A stretch of 64,000 nucleotides of DNA from Bacteroidales bacterium (lineage in GTDB: Bacteria; Bacteroidota; Bacteroidia; Bacteroidales; WCHB1-69), in assembly GCA_017551725.1 (NCBI GenBank), contig JAFZKY010000052.1:1-64000 (forward strand), written 5' to 3'. Positions 18,201 through 27,131 of the stretch are shown here, piece after piece. Positions within the stretch are counted from its first letter, which is position 1. Every line of letters begins with the position of its first letter. The notes under the pieces are model-generated. The model was not told the DNA's origin, ran no database searches, and was given only the letters and a program-made list of their open reading frames with translations. The translations under genes and the position numbers were made by a program.

Positions 18201-21200
18201 GTCAATCGGCATCTCATATTCATAGTAGTTCTCAGTGAAGTCGGAACCCAAACGCACAAAAGCCGTGACATCGCCTTTCTTGAGATCTCCATTGCTGTGT
18301 ACATCCTCGGCATGGATAAACATACGCAGGTTTTTGAATTGGCGGAGGTCGTACTTTGTGCTTTTGTAGATGGCACGGGCATCACCGTCGGGCAAATCCA
18401 CGACTTTCATGGTAAGAGCCTGCTCATTAATCTGATACACCTTTGTGCCGTACGCCAATTCGCGTGCGATACCGGGTGGCAGCATGTAAGGGATTGGGGT
18501 ACGGTTGGAGTTTTCCTCAATGCTTACCGTTCCCACATAGAAGGAACCTTCGCCATCGCCTTGCGTGGGCAGATAGTCGCCCTGTTCCTGCAAACTAAGG
18601 TTGTAGGTGCGCCAGTCCCCGCGCACAAGCTCAAAGGTAGCAAAACGGCAGACGATGGGCTCCTCAAAGCCGCGCAGAAACATACGCAAGAAACGGATGG
18701 AGTTGAACCCCGATATTCCATTGACCACTTTGTCTGGATTATGGATCGGGATACGGAATTGGTACCATTTGGTGGGCGGGCGCGTACCGTCGGGCAGAGG
18801 TTCCGGCATGGCCTCGTAAATGTCGTTGATATAGTTTTCGCCTACCACCATGTTTTCAGGCGACAGATTGATTACATATTGATAGTATTTCTCGTCCTCG
18901 CTCAACGTGTTGTCGTTGTTCATATCCTCCAGGTTCGGCATAAGGTTGAAGGAGGTGGGGTAGGGCTCGGGACTTTGGCTTTCGGTTGGTGAGTTTCCTT
19001 CAGCCATGGTGTAATATTTGTAGCGTTCCACAATTTTCTTATCCGCAGCATCATAATCCGAACCTCGGAAGTGATGGTAGTTGTCGGTGGACGGGTCGTT
19101 GTATGCCTTCTGATAGGCTTGTGACGATGCTCCAAATTCGTTGGCGACATAATCAAGGTAGTTGTCTTTGAAATAGGTGCGTTCGCGTGTGTCCTGCAAA
19201 CCGTCGTAGCCTACATCCTGAAATGCACGTGTTTCAGGATCATTGTCAAAAGCGTTGACAATCAGCTGCGTGGTAGGAACACGACCCCACGGGGTGAATT
19301 CTACGTTTTCGTCGGAACCATCGCCGGGAAGTCCGTTTTCAAAGAATTTCAAACCGTCGCGCAAGATATCTTCCGAAATGTCACCCAAGTTGAAATAGAG
19401 TTTTCCGCCACTGTGGTTCGGGTTGTCGATGAACGGGTCCATCATCCAAAATTCGATGTACTCGTAGTTGGAAGACTCGAAATCCGTGTTGTCAAACTTG
19501 CGCATGATACCGGCCCAACGGGTCTCGGGGTTTTTCAAGGAGCCATCGTCATTGATACCGTGGGAAACACCTTCCGCTCCTGACACATCGTAGTTGTAAG
19601 GGCCTCTCTCCGAAGGATAGTAGGCCATGTTGAAAACCGTCATGTAGGTGGAGAGTTCCGTACCAGACTGTTCTTTGTAGGGGAAAAGTTCCGGCTCATA
19701 GACGGCTCGGGCGTACGGAGCGGAAAGATCCGCCTTGGTGAGGTTTTTCGGAGTGGCATTGTTGTTGTTGTAGAACAACGGGTCAATGACATACCACGAC
19801 AACAAAGCGCGGTTGTAACCGTAGGAAAGCTGTTTTCGGGAATTTTCCGTTATGCTATACGGACGGGCTTCCGGAAAAAGATCCGGCTGTCCTTGCGGTG
19901 TGGAGGCCAATACCCAGTTGGACATGGTGGACAGGTCAATGGAGGATTTGGCCGCCTCAAAATCATCAATATAGGTGGTTCCAGCTTTTCCGACCGCCTT
20001 GTTGTGCCCGGGAATGAAATGAGCAAACTCACCCTCCAAATTCAAATTGGAAGCCGTGGTGGTGCTATGGAAGGTGATCTTGTCGATGACTTTAGTAAGG
20101 AAAGGCAATTCTGTCTTATAGGCAAAATTCATGCCCCAAACCACGTTGTTGATGGGTTCGTCACCATAATTGACCTTGTTTGTTTGGGGACGCTCCCGCA
20201 AATTGAGGATGGTGGCTCCTATGTTGAAATTCTTGGAGAAAATATAATCAAAATTGGCACCCAACATCACCTGGTCTTTCATCGCCATGTCGTTGTCGTT
20301 CTCAATGGAAATGGATATAGGTGTTCCCGAATTCAATATTCCCTGATTGATAATGGAAACAGTACCCATATCGTAGTTGACGGTATAATCCACATTTTCA
20401 GTCAGTTGAATACCACCGGCGGTCACTTTTACCGAACCTTGTGCCACATTGGTGGAGGAGAAATGGTATTCAGAACCGTAAGAAGAACGGTAGCTGCCTT
20501 CCAGATAGAATTTGTTTTTATTGGTGATTTGCTGGGCCATGGTTTTGGTCATGGTGTAGAGCGAATCGTAGGCATAAATGTCGGCGAGGGCGGCTTCATC
20601 CTCATCGAAGACAGCTCTCAAATCCTTGCCGAAGGGTTCGATGGTGGGAAAGTAAATGCGTCCGTTGCTGGCGTTGATGGTACCTCCGTTGGTGGCTGCC
20701 CCGTCAATGAAGTCGAAGATACCATCCGGAGAGGGATCCTGCTGTTGATTCAAACGGTCCAGCCCCATCAGCTTGATCAAAGCGATGCCTTTGTTTTTGC
20801 CTCGGGTGAAGAATCCGTTGGCAATACCATCCTCATCACCCGTGTATAAGATGTTCAACCGGAATTTTTCGGCAGACACCTGATAGGCGGAAAGGGAATA
20901 GACGTTTTTCATCATCAACTTCCACAGAGGGGAGCGGGTGTTCAGGTTGGTGCTTTTCAACAATTTGACACGGATACAGTTGGGTGCAGAAACCTCGTTG
21001 GAAAATTCACCCACCTGATACACGTGGTCGTCGCCGATGATGGTGTATTGGTAAGCCACTGCCAACACTTGGTCGGAGTTGAGGGCCGAATTCAGGGTGA
21101 TAAAGCCCAATTTCGGGTTGAAAGTATATTCAGAAGGAGAGAGCAGTCGGGCGCTTTCCACTTTTTCATAGTTGGTACCGGCCTTCATGCCCACCGAGTG

Positions 21201-22484
21201 TAGGTTGTTGGACACGGCGGAAATGTTACGAATCAACGAGGAGTCCACCAATTGGTTCAGGGTGTTGATGTCGTTGTCGGGATATTGTCCGCCGCCTGAG
21301 GCTGCCGGATTAAAGGATAATGCTCCAAATTCGGGATCGGCTTCACCAAGGTCGGTGAAAGCCACAATGTTACGATTGTCCTGGGTGGCCGCTCCGACAG
21401 TAGTGCGCCATACCTCGATCTTGGTGATGACGATGGGCGAACTCACCAGCGGTAGCGTTTTCAGATAATCGTTGTAATGATCACGGAAAAACTGTCCGAG
21501 GAAGAAGTGTTTGTTTTCCTCGTATTCGTCTGCCCGGAAATAGAAATCTTCCGTTTCCGCTCCTCCTGTGATAGTCATGGTTTCCGATGTGCTCTTCTTC
21601 TGGGAGGCCACCGCCGTCACTATGAGGTTGCCGAATTTCAGCTGGGTTTTCACACCGAACAGACTTTGGCTACCGGTAATGAGCGTGCTGTTCAACGGCA
21701 GCGTCACATTGCCGAATTCGATAAGTTGCAGAATATCGTCCTCTTTGCCGGCATATTTCAGCTTGATTTTGTCCATATTGTTGTCCAACGTCAGCTGGTC
21801 GGTCGTATAGTTGAGGTTGAATTCTATTTTTTCGCCGATTTTGGCAATGAGGTTCAACTGAATGTCTTGGTCGAAATCGAAATCCGTATGCCGTTGTTGT
21901 TTCACGGGCAGGTTATCGTTATCGACTTGGGTGTATTTAACGCCGAATTTAAGTTCTACGCTACCTGAAGGGCGAATGTCGATGGTGTTGCTGCCGAAAA
22001 TGCCCTCGAAAATGTCGCCGCCGATGTGCAGTTGGGGAATAAGTCCACCGCCGCGTCGGTTGCCTCCGCCGGCAAAGGAGTTGCTGTGCGAGTGCCAGTA
22101 GTCGTTAATGCTCTGCTGTAAGTCGTAGTTGATGTATTCGTTCACATTCATATATGCTCCCGGCCCGAAAGGCGTATTGCCGGTCATATACTGGAAGTTG
22201 TACGTGTTGGTTTCCGGATCGTATTGGATAACGGTTCCCACTCCCGGCGGATTATGCAGGGAGAAGGGGCTGGTGAAGTTGTTTTGAAGAGGGTTGTTGT
22301 TGGGTTGCGGAACTTTGGGCGGGTTGGTGTCTGGTGGTGTGAGAGGGATGAGACTTTCGGTGTAATTCAACGCCCCACTCGTGGTGTGTGACAGGATGCC
22401 CGCTTGGACCGTCAGTTGGCACAAGCCCATCAAAACCAGAATGTATATAATATATATTGTATATCGGGTTGCTTTCAAATCCAC
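15231..22484 (-). CDS. sprA: SprA/Sov, outer-membrane translocon of the type IX secretion system
   Basis: This 2417-residue protein is full length for SprA, the very large single-chain outer-membrane barrel through which T9SS cargo leaves the periplasm in Bacteroidota; it is also needed for gliding where present. An N-terminal hydrophobic signal segment (about 10-28) is followed by the conserved SprA start region (GTVIQYDPETNTYNFQYMTG, and RPSGSVELKFGVKYTQVDN). Repeated SprA blocks with EFGNVTLPLNSTLITGSQSLFG and AGTTYIDDFEAAKSSIDLS follow, and the barrel ends ISVTLRLSQ. The start is GTG at 22484, which overlaps the ruvA stop (TAGTG), implying coupling; the ruvA-sprA order is common in this phylum. 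Cargo genes with matching sorting domains lie at 2207, 23351, 37248, 45630 and 54491. Confidence 0.97.
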   Translation of the reverse strand: MDLKATRYTIYIIYILVLMGLCQLTVQAGILSHTTSGALNYTESLIPLTPPDTNPPKVPQPNNNPLQNNFTSPFSLHNPPGVGTVIQYDPETNTYNFQYMTGNTPFGPGAYMNVNEYINYDLQQSINDYWHSHSNSFAGGGNRRGGGLIPQLHIGGDIFEGIFGSNTIDIRPSGSVELKFGVKYTQVDNDNLPVKQQRHTDFDFDQDIQLNLIAKIGEKIEFNLNYTTDQLTLDNNMDKIKLKYAGKEDDILQLIEFGNVTLPLNSTLITGSQSLFGVKTQLKFGNLIVTAVASQKKSTSETMTITGGAETEDFYFRADEYEENKHFFLGQFFRDHYNDYLKTLPLVSSPIVITKIEVWRTTVGAATQDNRNIVAFTDLGEADPEFGALSFNPAASGGGQYPDNDINTLNQLVDSSLIRNISAVSNNLHSVGMKAGTNYEKVESARLLSPSEYTFNPKLGFITLNSALNSDQVLAVAYQYTIIGDDHVYQVGEFSNEVSAPNCIRVKLLKSTNLNTRSPLWKLMMKNVYSLSAYQVSAEKFRLNILYTGDEDGIANGFFTRGKNKGIALIKLMGLDRLNQQQDPSPDGIFDFIDGAATNGGTINASNGRIYFPTIEPFGKDLRAVFDEDEAALADIYAYDSLYTMTKTMAQQITNKNKFYLEGSYRSSYGSEYHFSSTNVAQGSVKVTAGGIQLTENVDYTVNYDMGTVSIINQGILNSGTPISISIENDNDMAMKDQVMLGANFDYIFSKNFNIGATILNLRERPQTNKVNYGDEPINNVVWGMNFAYKTELPFLTKVIDKITFHSTTTASNLNLEGEFAHFIPGHNKAVGKAGTTYIDDFEAAKSSIDLSTMSNWVLASTPQGQPDLFPEARPYSITENSRKQLSYGYNRALLSWYVIDPLFYNNNNATPKNLTKADLSAPYARAVYEPELFPYKEQSGTELSTYMTVFNMAYYPSERGPYNYDVSGAEGVSHGINDDGSLKNPETRWAGIMRKFDNTDFESSNYEYIEFWMMDPFIDNPNHSGGKLYFNLGDISEDILRDGLKFFENGLPGDGSDENVEFTPWGRVPTTQLIVNAFDNDPETRAFQDVGYDGLQDTRERTYFKDNYLDYVANEFGASSQAYQKAYNDPSTDNYHHFRGSDYDAADKKIVERYKYYTMAEGNSPTESQSPEPYPTSFNLMPNLEDMNNDNTLSEDEKYYQYVINLSPENMVVGENYINDIYEAMPEPLPDGTRPPTKWYQFRIPIHNPDKVVNGISGFNSIRFLRMFLRGFEEPIVCRFATFELVRGDWRTYNLSLQEQGDYLPTQGDGEGSFYVGTVSIEENSNRTPIPYMLPPGIARELAYGTKVYQINEQALTMKVVDLPDGDARAIYKSTKYDLRQFKNLRMFIHAEDVHSNGDLKKGDVTAFVRLGSDFTENYYEYEMPIDITPWYCGRDTSAIWPEANRMRVRLDSLVALKQERNVAVRKGYHASNTIPYSKEIDGDNRITVVGVPNLSEVTTIMIGIRNPKKKLNDDDDMLPKSVEMWVNELQLTGFDDKQGVAALLRARVNLADVGDLTVSGSYMSPGFGSIEQSVTERSMESKYNLDIAANLDGGKVFFPEKWNIKIPVHYDYSLGIAQPEYNPLNPDVKMRDDLATYESAEQRDSIRHLTNAYTRRQNVNLMNVRKERNLDGGKLKMHPWDIENFDLSYSYSELVQRDVDLELNNEYIHNGEIGYTFSTNPKNLRPFSKMRWLKSKWLQIIRDINITPMPKNVTIRTALRREMQEFKYRPKSQGNIIVDTSFVKSFDWTRNYTVNWDIFQSLKLEYRADASARIDEPDGLIDTRTEKDSVWHCLGRGGRTTNFRQSFSGTYQVPINKIPLFNWVNANVRYTSNFTYTASALSLAYLGNTLQNSNSIQGNGTLNMITLYNNVPYLKKINQGNRNNQNRNNQNLDKNKTKTKQEDKDKDEKGKNAKDSIKEKPNYGKIILDGTLRFLMMVRNVSANYTEGRGTTLPGYMGRPNMFGIDFSDKSPGFLFVFGGQPDIQAIGARQHWLTTDSLLNTAYQRTKNQLINFRATIEPFRDFRIDVSANRNFTENFSEYFHVDEAGNISHYTPQRNGSFSMTYCGLKTFFSDYDDLFNQFRDVRLSLARRLADDNPHTSSENINPETGFPDGYSEVSQDVLMGAFMASYMGKDPDKMDISSPFIKIPLPNWRLNYNGFTKIKGMNKVFQSLSLVHNYICTYQIGSFTTNLAYKEGEGNRNTLGDIIPANELNQIAISEQFGPLIGFDMTLKNSMLLKVEYKQNRNVSLSFANNQITETSSWELAFSGGYRFKDLKLGLIFSGVKRQFVSDLNLTVGLGIKNNQTVLRKIQEEQNQVTSGMLSATVNVAAEYQFSQMVGVKFYYDMTINRPKIYNQYDNMNFETGISVTLRLSQ

Positions 22485-23074
22485 TATAACAATTTTAACG
22501 CCTTCTTGATCAAGTCTTCCACAGACAAATTCAAACCTTCAGCCTTGATGATTTTGTCCAACACGGTTTCCGCACCGGCTTTCGGAAATCCCAGGGCCAA
22601 TAAGGCAGATAACGCTTCGTATTTATTATTATTGTATGAGACTGAAATTTTTGATTCAACGGACCAGTTGGCCTTTTTGGTTTTGTCTTTCAACTCGATG
22701 ATCACCCGTTGGGCGGTCTTGGCCCCGATGCCCTTGATGGACTGAATGGCTCGGACATCTTCGGTGGCAATGGCGTTCAGCACCTCGCCCACGCTCATGG
22801 AGGAAAGAATCAGGCGTGCGGTGTTCGGTCCGATGCCGTTCACGGAGAGCAGAAGTTTGAAGAGTTCGCGTTCCTCCTCGTTCATAAATCCGTAAAGTAT
22901 CTGCGCATCTTCTTTTATAATATAATAGGTGAGCAGCGTGATTTCCTCGTCATCCTTCAGTTGGGAATAGGTGGCGAGGGATATGTTGATGTAGAATCCG
23001 ATGCCGCCTGCCGTTTCGATGATGACGTAGGCGGGATTCTTTTCGACCAGTTTTCCTTTAATATAACTTATCAT
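22484..23074 (-). CDS. ruvA: Holliday junction DNA helicase subunit RuvA
   Basis: This 196-residue protein binds four-way DNA junctions as a tetramer and loads the RuvB branch-migration motor. Domain I is an OB fold (MISYIKGKLVEKNPAYVIIETAGGIGFYINIS). Domain II has two helix-hairpin-helix motifs (LLSVNGIGPNTARLILS and IQSIKGIGAKTAQRVIIELKDK). A short acidic linker and the RuvB-binding domain III (ALSALLALGFPKAGAETVLDKI) follow. Length and domain order are standard. A TAnnTTTG element lies 20 bases before the ATG, and the stop overlaps the sprA GTG start. Confidence 0.97.
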   Translation of the reverse strand: MISYIKGKLVEKNPAYVIIETAGGIGFYINISLATYSQLKDDEEITLLTYYIIKEDAQILYGFMNEEERELFKLLLSVNGIGPNTARLILSSMSVGEVLNAIATEDVRAIQSIKGIGAKTAQRVIIELKDKTKKANWSVESKISVSYNNNKYEALSALLALGFPKAGAETVLDKIIKAEGLNLSVEDLIKKALKLL

Positions 23075-23094
23075 ACCAGAAGGATAATAAAGCG

Positions 23095-23102
23095 CAAAAA
23101 TA
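23095..23102 (-). promoter_or_regulatory. -7 promoter element of ruvA-sprA
   Basis: Minus-strand TATTTTTG, 20 bases upstream of the ruvA ATG. Confidence 0.6.
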
Positions 23103-23123
23103 CAAAATCAGCAGGTATCTGTC

Positions 23124-23157
23124 ACAAAAAAACAACGTTGTTATCAACAACGTTGTT
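23124..23157 (-). terminator. Terminator of tRNA-Glu
   Basis: A 10-bp perfect stem (23131-23140 with 23148-23157, loop of 7) is followed on the minus strand by a T-run. It sits 5 bases after the tRNA and just upstream of the ruvA promoter. Confidence 0.75.
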
Positions 23158-23162
23158 TTAAG

Positions 23163-23234
23163 TACTGCGTACGAGAATCGAACTCGTATTGCAAGATTGA
23201 GAATCTTGATTCCTAACCGTTAGAAGAACGCAGC
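23163..23234 (-). tRNA. tRNA-Glu (anticodon CTC)
   Basis: The acceptor GCTGCGT pairs with ACGCAGT (one G-U). The anticodon stem CAAGA/TCTTG holds loop TTCTCAA, anticodon CTC, reading GAG. The T-arm is ACGAG-TTCGATT-CTCGT. The discriminator is A. The next three bases are CTT, so CCA is not encoded, unlike the two other tRNAs in the window. Confidence 0.92.
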
Positions 23235-23248
23235 AGGATTTGAGGCTG

Positions 23249-23256
23249 CAAAGATA
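23249..23256 (-). promoter_or_regulatory. -7 promoter element of tRNA-Glu
   Basis: Minus-strand TATCTTTG, 14 bases upstream of the tRNA 5' end. Confidence 0.65.
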
Positions 23257-23289
23257 CATTTTTTTTGAAATAAAGGCCTATGATGTGTC

Positions 23290-23326
23290 AAAAAAAATAG
23301 GAGGATGTCATGCATCCTCCTATTTT
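23290..23326 (-). terminator. Terminator of the C10 peptidase gene
   Basis: A perfect 14-bp stem (23294-23307 with 23313-23326, 5-base loop) carries a T-run on the minus strand. It lies 25 bp after the peptidase stop codon. Confidence 0.85.
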
Positions 23327-23350
23327 CCAATACGATGGTCTTATAAAATA

Positions 23351-25963
23351 TTAGCGTACAATAAATTTGTAAACGGCATTACCCTTAGCGCTTTCCAGAT
23401 TCAGGAAGTACACGCCTTTGGACATGTTGTTCACCGGGATGGTGAAGATTTGTTCGTTGCCGTTGTGGTTGAAACGGTCAGTGTAAACCACCTTGCCCGT
23501 CACGTCCACCACCTTGGCCTGAATGGTTTGGGCATCATTGGTGGAGATGGCGACGTTCAGCTTCTCGGAAGCCGGATTCGGGTAGAGGTTCACATCCTCA
23601 AAGGTGTTGCGGTCGTTCACGCCGTAAACCTGCCAGTATCCAAGCTCAAAACCGGATCCCTGCTCCCAGGTGTCGGACACGAATTTGACCAGCACTTTGG
23701 ATTTGTTCACATTGAATGCGGTGTTCAGCACAGGCATGTTGTAAATGTCATAACGGGCAATAAATTCCGGATCGTCAGTGTTGGTGATGTCATAGATGTC
23801 AACAAAGTCGCCGGCACCGAGGTCGAATTTCTCAAAAGCGAATGTGTAGGCAGCCGTGTAGGGCACGCGCAGAAGCCATGTGCAGATGGTGTTGGCACGG
23901 TACGGGTTGTTGTTGCCCACTTCGTCGCCGGCCTTGTCTGTCATGACATCATGCCAGTTGCTGGACATAATCTCGACTTCGGAACAGGTGTTGGAAGTCT
24001 TGAAAGCAGTTACCTTGTAGTTGAGAACGAATCCATAGTCGGTTTCAGAGTTTTCAGTGGAGGTGAACACCACCAGCACGCTGTCGCTCTTGATGTTAAC
24101 GGCGGCGGGCAGGTTTTGGCCGGGGAAGTCACTGTGAATGGCACCTCCTAGGGTGGAGTAGTCGTTACAGGCCGACATACGATAGTTGCCGGTGACGGTT
24201 TGCTTGATACCGCTTGCCTCAGTACCGCCGTTGTAAATAATGACCTTGTCACCCTCTTTGAGTTTGATTTTGGAGAATTGGAATTTGTAAGTGTCAGCAT
24301 CCGGACAGGCTATAACCCACGTGCGGTGCGAGTTCTTGGCATATTTCACATGTCCGGCACCGTCGCTGATGGTACCTGCAGAAGCTGTCACGCGGGAATC
24401 GCTGATGGCCGGCTTTGCCACGGCTGCAGAATCGCCAGGGAACAGTTTGATGAGCATCTTTTCAGAATCTTTCAAGTTGAAGTTTCCGTAGGATGCGGAT
24501 ACCTGGTTGGTGAGCAGGAAATATCCGTTACCACTGCCGCCCCAACCCCAGTTCGTATGGAAGTAAACAGTGCCGGCAACATGTTGTTGGGTGACGACAG
24601 AGTCAAGAACAGAAATGGTTTGGTTCACATCAACAATCGTATCATGACCGATGATGGTGTCAATAACGAGGGTGGGCGTTTCGATGGTGACGATGGAGTC
24701 CAACACTAAGACCGTGTAAGAAGTGTCTTGGGTGGTGACGGTGTCAATGTGGGTGATGGTATCGTACGTGAAAATAATCTGCGTAGATGTCAATGTGTCA
24801 AACAGGGTGATCGTGGTGGGCACGACAATCGTTTCATTGTGTGTGACGCTGTCGGTGGTGTAGGTGGTGTCGTAGAACGTTGTATAACCATCCACAATCC
24901 AGGCGTGACCGCCGGAAACGGTGTCATGGCATGTGCCGGCAAAGAAGATGGGGCGGCGTGCGTCCAACTCCTCCTTGGCCATGTCAATCCATTTGTATGC
25001 AGTGGAAGAGGATGTCACCACATCCGTGATTTCCTTGTATTGTGCAGTTTGCGAATAGGAGAAATAGTTCTGCATGGCCTCCAAGGCTTTTTCGGTTTGG
25101 GAACCGGAACCACCGGCACCGCTCACAGAACCGTATTTCATATCAACAGCAACACCACAGTGATAAAGGAGCTTGCCCAGTTCACCATGATAAACTTTGT
25201 CTGAGAAATCAATTTTTTTCGGCATGGCGTCATAGTTGTAATGGCTGGTGCCGAAGTTCACATCCTGCATGGGGAATGTGTAGAGGACCTCACCGTCATC
25301 GTTCGTCTCTCTCGGAATGTAAATATGACGACCAAAACCCTGCGTGGGATAACGGTAGTAATTCATGATGTTACCCATCGTCACGGCCACACAGCCGACC
25401 AGGGCACGGCAGTCGTTGTTGTTCAGGGAGCCTTCCGAATAATTTGCATACGGAGTGGCGGGACAATACTGGTTATAGTACGGATACTGATCCCATTCAG
25501 TGGTGATCAGGGGTTCCATATACGGACTTTTCTTCACCGCTTTCGTGTTGAGGGAGAAATTTTTATAGTGGTCCCATTCCGACTTTTGTGCAACGGAAGC
25601 CTGCGGATTCTGAATCAGAAAGGAAATCTGATCCGTGAATTTCTCACAATAGAAATCCGCGCCGGTACCGGTTTGGTAGTTGCTTTCCATAGAATAGGCC
25701 AACACGGGAGAGGCCAGTTCAGTGGCGGAAACGATGATGAAGCCCTTGTCCCCGATTTGGAAACGGTAGAAAAGAGGATTGCCAGCTTCGTCATACTGTG
25801 TGTAGGCCAGCGTGAGCTCGAGGTTCTGGGCCTCCATGGAACCCATACGCTCCGACAGGAAGTTCCGGGAAATCTTCATAGCGTCGGATACGGGTACAAC
25901 ATTCGTGGCGTATCCCATGAAGATCAGCGCCACTAATGAGAACAAAAGAATAAATTTTTTCAT
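23351..25963 (-). CDS. C10 (streptopain/interpain-like) cysteine peptidase with T9SS sorting domain
   Basis: This is an 870-residue secreted zymogen-type protease. It has a signal peptide (about 1-19), a Spi/propeptide region (about 24-125: VSDAMKISRNFLSERMGSM..GFIIVSATE), and a C10 catalytic domain. The catalytic Cys191 is in RALVGCVAVTMGN, His353 in SGGHAWIVDGY, and Asn471 with the following Trp in HTNWGWGGSGNGYF. Between His353 and Asn471 lies a roughly 100-residue Thr/Asp/Val/Ile-rich insert; SpeB has only about 16 residues there. Two CUB-like domains follow (about 515-655 and 657-780), then a type A sorting domain (LYPNPASEKLNV..GVYFLNLESAKGNAVYKFIVR). It has its own promoter and terminator. 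The likely role is extracellular proteolysis; activity with such an insert is untested. Confidence 0.92.
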   Translation of the reverse strand: MKKFILLFSLVALIFMGYATNVVPVSDAMKISRNFLSERMGSMEAQNLELTLAYTQYDEAGNPLFYRFQIGDKGFIIVSATELASPVLAYSMESNYQTGTGADFYCEKFTDQISFLIQNPQASVAQKSEWDHYKNFSLNTKAVKKSPYMEPLITTEWDQYPYYNQYCPATPYANYSEGSLNNNDCRALVGCVAVTMGNIMNYYRYPTQGFGRHIYIPRETNDDGEVLYTFPMQDVNFGTSHYNYDAMPKKIDFSDKVYHGELGKLLYHCGVAVDMKYGSVSGAGGSGSQTEKALEAMQNYFSYSQTAQYKEITDVVTSSSTAYKWIDMAKEELDARRPIFFAGTCHDTVSGGHAWIVDGYTTFYDTTYTTDSVTHNETIVVPTTITLFDTLTSTQIIFTYDTITHIDTVTTQDTSYTVLVLDSIVTIETPTLVIDTIIGHDTIVDVNQTISVLDSVVTQQHVAGTVYFHTNWGWGGSGNGYFLLTNQVSASYGNFNLKDSEKMLIKLFPGDSAAVAKPAISDSRVTASAGTISDGAGHVKYAKNSHRTWVIACPDADTYKFQFSKIKLKEGDKVIIYNGGTEASGIKQTVTGNYRMSACNDYSTLGGAIHSDFPGQNLPAAVNIKSDSVLVVFTSTENSETDYGFVLNYKVTAFKTSNTCSEVEIMSSNWHDVMTDKAGDEVGNNNPYRANTICTWLLRVPYTAAYTFAFEKFDLGAGDFVDIYDITNTDDPEFIARYDIYNMPVLNTAFNVNKSKVLVKFVSDTWEQGSGFELGYWQVYGVNDRNTFEDVNLYPNPASEKLNVAISTNDAQTIQAKVVDVTGKVVYTDRFNHNGNEQIFTIPVNNMSKGVYFLNLESAKGNAVYKFIVR
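24574..24880 (-). other. Low-complexity insert between catalytic His and Asn of the C10 peptidase
   Basis: About residues 362-464 consist of short repeats of the kind DTxTxxDTV and DSxVTxxT (for example FDTLTSTQ, IDTVTTQDTSY, IDTIIGHDTIVD). They are almost free of Gly, Pro and Cys. The segment is bounded by the catalytic HAW and TNWGW motifs. It most resembles a Thr-rich beta-strand linker or stalk. Function unknown. Confidence 0.8.
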
Positions 25964-26000
25964 ACTAGTATTGTTTAATATTTAATTTCGTAAAAGTCGC

Positions 26001-26008
26001 CAAAAATA
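26001..26008 (-). promoter_or_regulatory. -7 promoter element of the C10 peptidase gene
   Basis: Minus-strand TATTTTTG, 37 bases upstream of the ATG at 25963. Confidence 0.6.
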
Positions 26009-26093
26009 CAAAAAAAAACAAAATGAACTTTTGGATACGAGGAAATTTGTAATATACTGTTTGTGAATATGTTTTAATGTTATACAAAAGAGT

Positions 26094-27119
26094 TTAAACG
26101 ATTTCCACGCCTGGTTTGTCCGTCACTTCCCCGATTTCAAAGGCTTTTTCACCCAGCGATTCGAACATCTTGCAAACCTCGTCGGCGTCAGCGGGGTTCA
26201 CCACGAGGATCATACCGATGCCCATGTTGAAGATGTTGAACATTTCACGGTGCGGAACGTGGCCCTGTTTCTCCAAGAACGGGAAAATGGCCGGCATATC
26301 CCAGCTGCCTTCGTGGATGAGGATGCCCTGTCCGTCGTGGAGCACGCGCGGGATGTTCTCGTCGAAGCCGCCGCCGGTGATGTGGCAGATGGCGTGGATG
26401 TCGATTTTGGAAAGCACCTCCAGCACAGGGCGCACGTATATGCGCGTGGGGGTGAGCAGCACGTTGCCGAGCGTGTCGGGCAGCGTGTCGTATTTCGTGT
26501 TGAGGTCCAGCTGGTTGTCCTTGAAGACAATCTTGCGGACCAGCGAGAAGCCGTTGGAGTGCACGCCGGAGGAAGCCAGGCCTATCAGCTTGTCGCCGAC
26601 ATTAACCTTGGACCCGTCAATGAGTTTGGATTTCTCCACGGCACCCACCGTGAAACCGGCAATGTCGTACTCGTCTTCGTCGTACATATCCGGCATCTCG
26701 GCGGTCTCGCCGCCGATGAGAGCGCAGTTGGAGAGCACGCAGCCGTCGGCCACGCCTTTGACGATGGCCTCAATCTTGGCGGGGTCGTTCTTGCCCACGG
26801 CGATGTAGTCGAGGAAGAAGAGCGGGGCGGCGCCCTGTGCCAGCACATCGTTCACGCACATGGCCACGGCATCCTGCCCGATGGTGTCGTGTTTGTCCAT
26901 CATGAAAGCCAGTTTCAGCTTGGTGCCCACGCCGTCGGTGCCGCTCACCAGCACCGGCTCCTTGTAGTTGAGGGAGGCCAGGTCGAACATGCCGCCGAAG
27001 CTGCCGATATTGCCCATCATGCCCGGACGGTTGGTGCGGGCGATATGTTTCTTGATCAGTCGTACGGATTCATAACCGGCTTCCAGGCATACGCCGGCTT
27101 CTTCGTATGATTTTGCCAT
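26094..27119 (-). CDS. purM: Phosphoribosylformylglycinamidine cyclo-ligase (AIR synthetase)
   Basis: This 341-residue cytoplasmic enzyme closes the imidazole ring using ATP to give aminoimidazole ribonucleotide, the fifth step of purine synthesis. The N-terminal AIRS domain shows [16 protein letters not shown], then [25 protein letters not shown] and the [11 protein letters not shown] block. The C-terminal AIRS_C domain carries [17 protein letters not shown] and [15 protein letters not shown]. Length is typical. It starts 12 bases after the queA stop on the same strand, so it is likely the second gene of a queA-purM operon; no separate promoter is seen in that gap. Confidence 0.96.
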   Translation of the reverse strand: MAKSYEEAGVCLEAGYESVRLIKKHIARTNRPGMMGNIGSFGGMFDLASLNYKEPVLVSGTDGVGTKLKLAFMMDKHDTIGQDAVAMCVNDVLAQGAAPLFFLDYIAVGKNDPAKIEAIVKGVADGCVLSNCALIGGETAEMPDMYDEDEYDIAGFTVGAVEKSKLIDGSKVNVGDKLIGLASSGVHSNGFSLVRKIVFKDNQLDLNTKYDTLPDTLGNVLLTPTRIYVRPVLEVLSKIDIHAICHITGGGFDENIPRVLHDGQGILIHEGSWDMPAIFPFLEKQGHVPHREMFNIFNMGIGMILVVNPADADEVCKMFESLGEKAFEIGEVTDKPGVEIV

Positions 27120-27131
27120 AACAGTTTGGTT

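Noticed and set aside
24574..24880. Frameshift in the C10 peptidase gene
   Set aside because: Both catalytic halves are in the same frame and the insert is open throughout, so it is an insertion and not a broken gene.
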